Assembly (NCBI GenBank): GCA_015655015.1
Contig: JAATFV010000139.1
Span: 1 to 32,335, forward strand
Direction: 5' to 3'
DNA: 32,335 nt
From: Chitinophagales bacterium
GTDB lineage: Bacteria; Bacteroidota; Bacteroidia; Chitinophagales; Chitinophagaceae
Numbering within the stretch: the stretch's first letter is position 1; the number at the start of each line of letters is the position of its first letter. Under the pieces are notes generated by a model. It saw only the letters and a list, made by a program, of their open reading frames with translations. It was not told the origin of the DNA and ran no database searches. Shown here piece after piece: positions 8,163-14,684 of this stretch. The position numbers and the translations under genes were made by a program.

Positions 8163-8484
8163 GCAAACGTCCGGAAGATGAACTTCCAGGCGTTCGGGGC
8201 TAATAATGGCGCTTCGCGCAAAACGCCCGTGGCGTCTTTGGGGTGGGTTGAGATGAAAATTTTGCAATTTGACCCCCCTTTTTCTGCATAATTAATAAAT
8301 ATTTTTTTGACCTATTTCAGGTTATTTTGACATAAGTAATTATGAATGAGTAAAATAATCGCTTATTTTCATGATATGTAAATAATTATAATGTGTTTTG
8401 AAAATTCTTTTTTATATTTTTTTTATAACTTTCCATCTGATACAAATGTATTAATGTTTTTTATAACATGAAATCAAAGAGATT
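8163..8484 (+). other. AT-rich upstream region of the ammonium transporter gene
   Basis: No gene was found in these 322 bases. The stretch after about 8280 is very AT-rich, as expected for a promoter and leader. It contains an inverted repeat AAAATAA (8352-8358) / TTATTTT (8363-8369) around TCGC, and a GTTTTG (8395-8400) followed by T-rich tatattttttt, neither at convincing Bacteroidota promoter spacing. No sigma-54 site (TGGC-N7-TTGC type) was seen. Confidence 0.4.
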
Positions 8485-9870
8485 ATGAGAAAAATCACTC
8501 TAAAGAGTTCCTTGCCTTTTCTGATGCTGGTCATCATAGCGGTTGCCGCAGTATTTGTTCCCACGCTGCCCATTTTTGACGATGGGAAATACAACGCGGC
8601 TGATACTACCTGGATCCTGGTCGCAACGGCCCTGGTCTTTATTATGACGCCTGCCCTCGGCTTCTTCTACGGAGGAATGGTGAACCGTAAGAATGTACTC
8701 TCCACCATGATGAAAAGCGTCGTGGCCGCGGGAGTCGTAGGCGTATTATGGATCGTGGTGGGTTATAGCCTCTGTTTTGGCGATTCGATCGGTGGGGTTA
8801 TCGGTAATCCGGGCACCCATCTGTTTTATAGAGGAGTTCTTTCGGGTCAGCCCTGGGTAGGCGCCCCGACCATACCGAAAGCCCTGTTTTCCATGTTCCA
8901 GCTGATGTTTGCTATCATCACCCCGGGCCTGGTAGTGGGCGCTATTGCTGAACGCATGCGCTTCTCCGCCTATGTCCTGTTCACAGTGCTGTTCAGCCTG
9001 CTGGTCTACGCTCCGCTGGCGCACTGGAGCTGGCATCCGGATGGCTTTCTCGCTAAGATGGGAGCGCTTGATTTCGCCGGAGGCACCGTCGTCCATATCT
9101 CCGCCGGTTGCGCAGCCCTCGCAGGCGCCCTGGTCTTAAAACGGAGAAAATCACATATTGCAAAACTGGAAAGCAAACCGGCGAATATACCTTATGTATT
9201 GATCGGCACCGGTCTGTTATGGTTTGGCTGGTTTGGCTTCAATGCCGGTTCCGCGCTCGCCGCCAATACACTGGCTGTCTCTGCTTTTTCCACCACCAAT
9301 ACCGCTGCCGCTGCAGCAGGACTCTCCTGGATGTTCTTCGATGTACTTAGAGGTAAGAAGCCTTCTGTGGTAGGATTCTGCGTAGGCGCCGTGGTTGGAC
9401 TGGTAGCTATTACACCCGCAGCCGGTTTCGTCGCTGTTCCCCAAAGCATCTTTATAGGAGTGGTCGCCGCTATCATTTCCAACCTGGCCGTACATTTCAA
9501 GGCTACCAGGACCGTCCTCGACGATACCCTGGATGTGTTCCCCTGCCATGGCATCGGCGGTATGGTGGGCATGCTGATGACAGGCGTTTTTGCTACGCTG
9601 GCTGTTAATAAAGCAGGCAATAATGGCTGGGCCTATGGAAATTCAGCCTTCTTCCTGACCCAGCTGAAAGCAATGGCCATCGCAGTAGTATACAGCTTTG
9701 CCGCTTCCTGGCTCATCTTTAAGTTCATCTATTTCATCGTGCCGATCCGCGTTAGCCATGAAGAAGAAGAAGAAGGCCTGGATGCCAGCCAACATGATGA
9801 AAACTATGTACAGGGAACCCTGCTGGTGGCAACGCCAAATGGACTAAAGGAACAAGAAGTACATATATAA
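8485..9870 (+). CDS. amt: Ammonium transporter (Amt/AmtB family)
   Basis: This inner-membrane trimeric channel conducts ammonium into the cell. The 461-aa protein has about eleven hydrophobic helices plus an N-terminal hydrophobic segment that may be a signal peptide or extra helix. Family motifs include GFFYGGMVNRKNVLSTMM (about 60-77), HWSWHP, and the twin pore histidines His204 (GTVVHISAG) and His355 (PCHGIGGMVG). The C-terminal cytoplasmic tail, which in other bacteria is the site of GlnK control, is short and acidic (EEEEEGLD). No PII gene lies nearby, so regulation is not visible. It is followed by two hairpins, including a convincing terminator that separates it from the Kai operon. 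Confidence 0.95.
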   Translation: MRKITLKSSLPFLMLVIIAVAAVFVPTLPIFDDGKYNAADTTWILVATALVFIMTPALGFFYGGMVNRKNVLSTMMKSVVAAGVVGVLWIVVGYSLCFGDSIGGVIGNPGTHLFYRGVLSGQPWVGAPTIPKALFSMFQLMFAIITPGLVVGAIAERMRFSAYVLFTVLFSLLVYAPLAHWSWHPDGFLAKMGALDFAGGTVVHISAGCAALAGALVLKRRKSHIAKLESKPANIPYVLIGTGLLWFGWFGFNAGSALAANTLAVSAFSTTNTAAAAAGLSWMFFDVLRGKKPSVVGFCVGAVVGLVAITPAAGFVAVPQSIFIGVVAAIISNLAVHFKATRTVLDDTLDVFPCHGIGGMVGMLMTGVFATLAVNKAGNNGWAYGNSAFFLTQLKAMAIAVVYSFAASWLIFKFIYFIVPIRVSHEEEEEGLDASQHDENYVQGTLLVATPNGLKEQEVHI

Positions 9871-9887
9871 CGGTAATTATATATGTA
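9860..9887. other. AT-rich hairpin overlapping the amt stop codon
   Basis: An 11-bp perfect inverted repeat, TACATATATAA (9860-9870) and TTATATATGTA (9877-9887), flanks a 6-nt CGGTAA loop. The left arm includes the last codons and the TAA stop of amt. It may stabilise the mRNA end or be incidental to AT-rich sequence. Confidence 0.45.
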
Positions 9888-9910
9888 ATTTATTTATATT
9901 TTCATTTTGG

Positions 9911-9946
9911 AAAAAGGGGAGTGGCCTGGGGTCACTTCCCTTTTTT
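9911..9946 (+). terminator. Intrinsic terminator of amt
   Basis: The stem AAAAAGGGGAGTG pairs with CACTTCCCTTTTT (one G-T wobble) around a short loop and ends in a run of six T. It starts 41 nt after the amt stop. This is the clearest rho-independent terminator in the window and shows that the Kai genes are a separate transcription unit. Confidence 0.8.
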
Positions 9947-9990
9947 CATGAAAGCTTTTGTGTCAATCAATATTTTCCCTTCTCATTTAT

Positions 9991-10030
9991 TATAATTCAC
10001 TCTTGCCTCCCCGGCAATGTGTGAATTATA
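9991..10030. promoter_or_regulatory. Two-tier inverted repeat in the kaiC upstream region
   Basis: Perfect outer arms TATAATTCAC (9991-10000) and GTGAATTATA (10021-10030) enclose a second inverted repeat TTGCC / GGCAA around a TCCCC loop. The element ends 62 bp before the kaiC start and lies after the amt terminator. It could be a two-site operator, or an RNA hairpin if transcription starts upstream of it. There is no T tract, which argues against a terminator. Confidence 0.5.
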
Positions 10031-10091
10031 TAACCTTTTAAAATAATTCTGCAATTTTCCGCAGTTACTTCTGGTTACCTTACCGGCTCAA

Positions 10092-11633
10092 ATGCAGTCG
10101 ACCCTCTCAACCCACATAACTGAATCAAATACATTAATGAAACAAGGTCATACTATATTCCCCAAAACACCGACAGGTATAGACGGTCTCGATGAAATAA
10201 CAGGAGGCGGATTTCCTCAGGGCCGCCCTACCCTCATCTGCGGAAGCGCCGGATCCGGTAAAACAGTTTTGGCAATGCAATTTCTTGTAAAAGGAATTAC
10301 AGAATACAACGAACCCGGCGTATTCATGAGCTTCGAAGAATCTGCCAAAGACTTAGCGCAAAATGTAAGATCACTTGGCTTTGATCTGGAAAAATCTATT
10401 GCGCAAAAAAAACTGAAGATTGATTATGTACGGGTCGAAAGATCGGAAATCCAGGAGACAGGCGAATACGATCTCGAAGGGTTATTCATCCGGTTAAATC
10501 ATGCCATTGATTCAATCGGCGCCAAACGGGTAGTGCTCGACACTATTGAATCTTTATTTTCCGGGCTGAATAATACGGCCATCCTTCGGTCAGAGATCCG
10601 GAGGCTTTTTCAATGGCTGAAGGAAAAAGGCGTTACTACGATTATCACCGGCGAACGGGGAGATACCACCCTGACAAGACAGGGGCTGGAGGAATATGTT
10701 TCCGATTGTGTCATTTTACTGGACTTCCGCGTAATCGAACAAATCGCCACGAGACGGTTGAGGATCGTTAAGTACAGGGGCTCCACACACGGCACCAACG
10801 AATACCCGTTTTTAATCGACGAAAATGGGATTTCCGTGCTGCCCATCACTTCATTAAAGCTTGAGCATACAACATCCGCTGAAACAATTTCTACGGGGCT
10901 TCCCGGACTCGATGATCTGTTCAGCGGAGGTGGCTATTACAGGGGGAACAGTACGCTCATCACCGGTTCTGCCGGTACGGCAAAAACGATTCTTGCAGCC
11001 TATTTCGCATTAAGCACTTGTAAGAAAAAAGAAAAGGTGCTCTATTTTTCATTCGAAGAATCTCCCGATCAGCTAATCAGGAATATGTTATCAGTCGGTA
11101 TAAATCTTAAGCCGTATATAAAATCAAAAATCCTCTTAATTCATTCCTCGCGCCCTTCCTTGCATGGTCTTGAAATGCATCTGTTGTCACTCTACAAATA
11201 CATTAACGAATTTAAACCGCATACGGTTATTATTGACCCTATCAGCAGTCTCGTTACCATAGGCAGCAGAGGGGAAGTAAGGGCAATGCTCGCCAGATTA
11301 ATGGATATGCTTAAAAATCATCAGATCAGCGCGCTGTTTACTTCGCTGACACATGAGCAGCCGATCAGCTTTAACGCGTTAGCCGAAGAAGCTATATCCT
11401 CACTGGTAGATACATGGATCAAGGTGCGGAACGAAGAACGAAAAAGCACCAGGGTTCGCAGCCTTTACATTGAGAAATCCCGCGGCATGGGACATTCCAG
11501 TGAAATAAGAGATTTTATTGTTACCGGTCATGGTATTAAAATAATGGACGCTGATTCCCTGATGCAACACGGCCACAACGGCTCTGAGGAAGTTATTGCA
11601 CTTTCAGGAAATGGCTCAAAAAATAAATTTTAA
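10092..11633 (+). CDS. kaiC: KaiC-like double-domain ATPase
   Basis: KaiC is the hexameric clock ATPase and autokinase of cyanobacteria. At 513 aa this homologue has the full two-domain (CI-CII) length. CI carries Walker A GSAGSGKT (51-58) and the catalytic pair Glu82-Glu83. CII carries GSAGTAKT (292-299), with Ala in place of the usual Gly before Lys, and Glu322-Glu323. In the region where cyanobacterial KaiC is phosphorylated (ISTITDT, Ser-Thr), this protein reads ISSLVDT (435-441), so Ser436 and Ser437 are candidate phosphosites. The C-terminal tail is unlike the KaiA-binding tail, and no kaiA is present. The start could instead be Met16 (10137). It is the first gene of a five-gene operon; the next starts 2 nt later. 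Confidence 0.92.
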   Translation: MQSTLSTHITESNTLMKQGHTIFPKTPTGIDGLDEITGGGFPQGRPTLICGSAGSGKTVLAMQFLVKGITEYNEPGVFMSFEESAKDLAQNVRSLGFDLEKSIAQKKLKIDYVRVERSEIQETGEYDLEGLFIRLNHAIDSIGAKRVVLDTIESLFSGLNNTAILRSEIRRLFQWLKEKGVTTIITGERGDTTLTRQGLEEYVSDCVILLDFRVIEQIATRRLRIVKYRGSTHGTNEYPFLIDENGISVLPITSLKLEHTTSAETISTGLPGLDDLFSGGGYYRGNSTLITGSAGTAKTILAAYFALSTCKKKEKVLYFSFEESPDQLIRNMLSVGINLKPYIKSKILLIHSSRPSLHGLEMHLLSLYKYINEFKPHTVIIDPISSLVTIGSRGEVRAMLARLMDMLKNHQISALFTSLTHEQPISFNALAEEAISSLVDTWIKVRNEERKSTRVRSLYIEKSRGMGHSSEIRDFIVTGHGIKIMDADSLMQHGHNGSEEVIALSGNGSKNKF

Positions 11634-11635
11634 AG

Positions 11636-11953
11636 ATGACTACTATGGGAAAGGAGGAAATTTGGGAACTTTGGTTATATATAGCAGGACAAACACCTAA
11701 GTCGGTCCTCGCGCTGGAAAATATTACAAAATATAGTAAGGAATATCTCAGGGACGAGGGTAAGAAATACACTATCGAAGTCATTGACTTATTAAAAAGT
11801 CCTGAATTGGCGGAACATGATCAGATTTTTGCCATCCCGACGTTAGTAAGAAGAGTTCCCAAGCCTTTAAGAAGAATTATCGGTGATTTGTCTGATAAGG
11901 AAAAAGTATTGACGGGATTAAATATCCGCCCAATTATAACTGATGGAAAATAA
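11636..11953 (+). CDS. kaiB: KaiB-like protein 1
   Basis: KaiB is a small thioredoxin-like, fold-switching protein that binds the CI ring of KaiC. This 105-aa copy has the family's landmarks in order: LWLYIAGQTPKSVLALENI (about 12-30), IEVIDLLKSPELAEHDQIFAIPTLVRR (about 47-73) and PLRRIIGDLSDKEKVLTGL (about 76-94). All are close to canonical KaiB. It starts 2 nt after kaiC and overlaps the next gene by 11 nt, which suggests translational coupling. It is the more canonical of the two copies and the likelier direct KaiC partner (inference). Confidence 0.92.
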   Translation: MTTMGKEEIWELWLYIAGQTPKSVLALENITKYSKEYLRDEGKKYTIEVIDLLKSPELAEHDQIFAIPTLVRRVPKPLRRIIGDLSDKEKVLTGLNIRPIITDGK

Positions 11954-12254
11954 ACTAAAACATGAATTTATTGTCGGGGAAAAAATCATCCTTCAATTGT
12001 ATATTGCCGGCATGTCGGAGAATTCAGTGCGTGCCATTCAGAATATTACGCAATTCTGCGATTTATATCTCAAAGATCACGTTGACCTTGAAATAATCGA
12101 TATTTATAAGAACCCCTCTGTCGCCGAAGAGCAAAAGATCGTTTTCAGCCCTTCCCTTATCAGGCAGCTCCCTTTACCTAAAAGAACATTGATTGGCGAC
12201 TTGTCTGATACAAAAAAAGTAATCCTTGGTTTAGGCATCACCTTGAAAGAATAA
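11943..12254 (+). CDS. KaiB-like protein 2 (diverged second copy)
   Basis: This second KaiB-family protein (103 aa) follows immediately, its ATG lying 11 nt inside the previous gene. It keeps LQLYIAGMSENSVRAIQNI (about 17-35), LEIIDIYKNPSVAEEQKI and RTLIGDLSDTKKVILGLGI (about 79-97). It differs where copy 1 has AIPTLVRRVPKPLRR: here it is FSPSLIRQLPLPKRT. It also has a longer, charged N-terminus. The pair is probably an old duplication rather than a recent one, since the DNA sequences are clearly different. It may form mixed complexes with copy 1, bind the kinase, or compete for KaiC; none of this is shown by the sequence. Confidence 0.88.
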   Translation: MENKLKHEFIVGEKIILQLYIAGMSENSVRAIQNITQFCDLYLKDHVDLEIIDIYKNPSVAEEQKIVFSPSLIRQLPLPKRTLIGDLSDTKKVILGLGITLKE

Positions 12255-12257
12255 TAA

Positions 12258-13529
12258 ATGCACTCAGTAATTTCAAAGGATTTGTTGTCGGAGATAGAGA
12301 ATCTCAAAACGCACCTCTCGGAAGCGCATGATGCTATAGACGCCATAAAGAGCGGATCGGTAGATGCCTTTGCCATTAAAAAGGATGGCAGGTCGGAAGT
12401 CTTTACCCTGCAAAGCCTGGATTATGCTTATCGTGTTTTGATAGAGAAATTCAGTGAAGGCGCATTGAACTTAACTCCCAAAGGATTAATAGTATATAGC
12501 AACAGTTATTTTTCCAAACTGATAAATACGCCTAATGAAAAAGTGATCGGCTCCTATATTCATGATTTTGTTTCCGGAGAATCCCGGGACAATTTCCGGG
12601 AACATTTTGCCTTAGCGCTTCAAAGCAGTAGTAAAACAGAAATTTCTTTATTCGTTAATAACAGGAATATTCCTGTTTATATTTCTCTCACCAGCCTTCA
12701 ACCTCAGTTGGATACTGTGGGAATGATCATTACCGACCTTTCGGAAAAGAAACATATTGAGGAAACTTTACGGAAAAAGAACCTTGAATTGGAACATTTA
12801 AATAAGAGCCTGGACCAATTTGCCTCCATCGCCTCCCATGATTTGCAGGAGCCATTGCGGAAGATCCGGACCTTTACATCCCTTCTTAAAGACCGCTTTA
12901 ATAACGATCTGCCGGACGGAGCAAAAGAGCTGATCGGTAAAATTAAAGTATCTTCAGAACGTATGTCTTTGCTCATTAAGGATGTCCTTAATTTTTCACG
13001 GATAGTTCATTCTGAAGACATGTTTGTTAAAACAGATCTGAACCAGGTCTTAAACAATATCCTGGAAGATTTCGATTTGCTGATTCTTGAAAAGAACGCT
13101 TCCATCAGCAGAGCGAATTTGCCCGTTGTGGAAGCAATCCCGTTGCAGATGAACCAGCTTTTTTACAACCTGCTGGGAAATGCGCTGAAATTTTCCAAAA
13201 ACGGGCCGCCCCCTGCCCTGACTATTTCGGCAAAAATGCTTTTGCCGGAAGAGATTAAAAAGAGATCCGGTTTAAACGGGCAGCTTTCGTATGCTGAGAT
13301 CAGCTTTAAAGACAATGGTATTGGATTTGAACAGGAATTTGCCGAACAGATATTCTCCATTTTTGAACGGTTGAATAATCAACAGCAATATTCCGGAACT
13401 GGCATAGGCCTGGCATTATGTCAGAAGATTGTAACGCATCATCAGGGAGTAATATATGCAGAAGCCAGTGAGAATAACGGGGCGACATTCTATGTGCTGC
13501 TTCCTTTAACCCAATCGCTTAAAAACTAA
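12258..13529 (+). CDS. Soluble PAS-domain sensor histidine kinase
   Basis: This 423-aa protein has no membrane segment, so it senses a cytoplasmic signal. An N-terminal helical stretch (1-35, likely coiled coil) leads to a PAS domain (about 60-165). A coiled-coil linker rich in Glu, Lys and Leu follows (about 166-185). The HisKA domain has FASIASHDLQEPLRKI with phospho-acceptor His194. The HATPase domain has an N box (NLLGNALKFSK, Asn308), G1 (DNGIGF, from Asp352) and G2 (GTGIGLALCQKI, from Gly380). It begins 3 nt after the second kaiB-like gene and ends 7 nt before the response regulator. That layout makes it the probable reader of Kai status, in the role of cyanobacterial SasA, although it has no fused KaiB-like domain. 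Confidence 0.92.
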   Translation: MHSVISKDLLSEIENLKTHLSEAHDAIDAIKSGSVDAFAIKKDGRSEVFTLQSLDYAYRVLIEKFSEGALNLTPKGLIVYSNSYFSKLINTPNEKVIGSYIHDFVSGESRDNFREHFALALQSSSKTEISLFVNNRNIPVYISLTSLQPQLDTVGMIITDLSEKKHIEETLRKKNLELEHLNKSLDQFASIASHDLQEPLRKIRTFTSLLKDRFNNDLPDGAKELIGKIKVSSERMSLLIKDVLNFSRIVHSEDMFVKTDLNQVLNNILEDFDLLILEKNASISRANLPVVEAIPLQMNQLFYNLLGNALKFSKNGPPPALTISAKMLLPEEIKKRSGLNGQLSYAEISFKDNGIGFEQEFAEQIFSIFERLNNQQQYSGTGIGLALCQKIVTHHQGVIYAEASENNGATFYVLLPLTQSLKN

Positions 13530-13536
13530 TAATAAT

Positions 13537-13971
13537 ATGGGAAAAAATATGACGATATTCATTGCGGACGATGATGAAGACGATAAGCAATTATTTGTCG
13601 AATCGGTAAAAGAAATAGATAAGAACATTATCTGTATTGCCGCAAGTGACGGGCAGGAAGCATTAATGCTTTTGAAGGATGAAAATACCTCAATACCTGA
13701 TTATATTTTTCTGGATTTGAGAATGCCCCGCATCAATGGCAGGAAGTGTTTGGAAGAGATCAGGAAAGATAAAAGGTTATCCCGGATCCCTGTTTTCATA
13801 TATACTACTTCAAGGGATATTAAAGATGCAGCAGAGCTAAAAAAGAATGGAGCCGTGCATTTTATAAGCAAACCTGTTAATCCCAGTGATATCTATTACA
13901 TTTTATCTGTAATACTTAATGAAGAATGGGACGGGCAGGTCAGCCGCCTGGGAGGAATGATTGAATCATAA
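13537..13971 (+). CDS. REC-only response regulator
   Basis: This 144-aa single receiver domain has no output domain. The acidic pocket DDDEDD (about 10-15), phospho-acceptor Asp60 in FLDLRMPRINGRK, the Thr/Ser switch in FIYTTSRD and Lys112 in ISKPVNPSD are all visible. The extended DDDEDDKQLF start and family resemblance fit the Rcp1/CheY-like group often paired with PAS or phytochrome kinases. It lies 7 nt after the kinase gene and is the natural phosphotransfer partner. Without a DNA-binding domain it must act through another protein or serve as a phosphorelay step. Met5 (13549) is an alternative start. Confidence 0.92.
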   Translation: MGKNMTIFIADDDEDDKQLFVESVKEIDKNIICIAASDGQEALMLLKDENTSIPDYIFLDLRMPRINGRKCLEEIRKDKRLSRIPVFIYTTSRDIKDAAELKKNGAVHFISKPVNPSDIYYILSVILNEEWDGQVSRLGGMIES

Positions 13972-13999
13972 GCCATTTTATTTTCAGATTTATACCCGG

Positions 14000-14007
14000 T
14001 ATCTTTG
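14000..14007 (+). promoter_or_regulatory. Possible -7 box for the YdcF-family gene
   Basis: TATCTTTG matches the Bacteroidota -7 consensus TAnnTTTG exactly. The upstream partner at about 19-bp spacing is TTTA (13977-13980) instead of TTTG. The ATG is only 5 nt downstream, so transcription from here would give a leaderless or nearly leaderless mRNA. Confidence 0.35.
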
Positions 14008-14012
14008 CCGGC

Positions 14013-14660
14013 ATGATCACCAAAGAAGTACTCCTGGCCGCCCAAAAGCTGTGGGACTATCATCACCTGGATCAGCTCCCGGTAAAATCTGACTGCATCC
14101 TGGTGCTGGGCAGCCACGACCTGCGCGTAGCCGACCGGGGAGCCGATCTCTACTTGCAGGGATGGGCGCCGATCCTGATCTTTTCAGGCGGACTCGGCAA
14201 CCTCACCAGGGATCTTTGGACCGAACCCGAAGCCGACCAGTTCGCCCGGATCGCCCTGGACAAAGGAGTCCCGGCAGAAGCCATTTTTATCGAAAATCAA
14301 TCCACGAATACCGGGGAGAACATTTTGTTCACCCAACGATTACTGAAGGAAAAAGGACTGGACCCACAATCCTTCCTGCTGGTGCAGAAACCCTATATGG
14401 AAAGAAGGAGTTTTGCCACCTTTGCCAGACACTGGCCGGAAAAACAGCTGATCGTCACCTCTCCCGGGATCCCTTTTGAAGAATATCCCAATAAAGAGAT
14501 TTCCATGGAAAAAGTAATTAATATAATGGTCGGAGACCTGCAGCGGATCAAGATCTATCCTGAAAAAGGCTTTCAGATCTTCCAGGAGATCCCTGCCGAC
14601 GTATGGGATGCCTACGAACGACTGATCGGCTGGGGATTTACCCAACATCTCGCTTCCTGA
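14013..14660 (+). CDS. YdcF/SanA-family protein (DUF218)
   Basis: This 215-aa protein contains a DUF218 core: CILVLGSHDLRVADRGADLYLQGWAP (about 28-53), ILIFSGGLGN, the family hallmark ENQSTNTGENILFTQRLL (about 92-109) and a later FLLVQKPYMERRS. Family members (YdcF, SanA, ElyC) are associated with cell-envelope metabolism, and YdcF binds S-adenosylmethionine. This copy has no signal peptide or membrane helix, so it is closer to cytoplasmic YdcF than to SanA or ElyC. It starts 41 nt after the response regulator with a possible promoter of its own, so membership of the Kai operon is uncertain. The biochemical activity is unknown. Confidence 0.85.
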   Translation: MITKEVLLAAQKLWDYHHLDQLPVKSDCILVLGSHDLRVADRGADLYLQGWAPILIFSGGLGNLTRDLWTEPEADQFARIALDKGVPAEAIFIENQSTNTGENILFTQRLLKEKGLDPQSFLLVQKPYMERRSFATFARHWPEKQLIVTSPGIPFEEYPNKEISMEKVINIMVGDLQRIKIYPEKGFQIFQEIPADVWDAYERLIGWGFTQHLAS

Positions 14661-14662
14661 TC

Positions 14663-14683
14663 CTCCGGCATCTCTCCCCGGAG
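14663..14683. terminator. Small hairpin between convergent genes
   Basis: CTCCGG (14663-14668) pairs with CCGGAG (14678-14683) across a 9-nt loop in the 24-bp gap between the YdcF-family gene and the convergent ppk1. It could serve as a shared terminator, but there is no T tract on either side. Confidence 0.3.
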
Positions 14684-14684
14684 A

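Noticed and set aside
7911..8221. Two short minus-strand open frames (75 and 98 codons) across the 22-bp array
   Set aside because: Their residues are just the repeat read in different frames (RNRELV-like units). They overlap each other in different frames and have no domain.
9860..9887. Hairpin at the amt stop codon as a second terminator
   Set aside because: It is purely AT-rich and lacks a GC stem and a following T tract. The terminator at 9911-9946 is far more convincing.
10092..13971. KaiA, or a DNA-binding clock output regulator, within the operon
   Set aside because: None of the five proteins resembles KaiA, and the response regulator ends after the receiver domain. If such factors exist they are outside the window.
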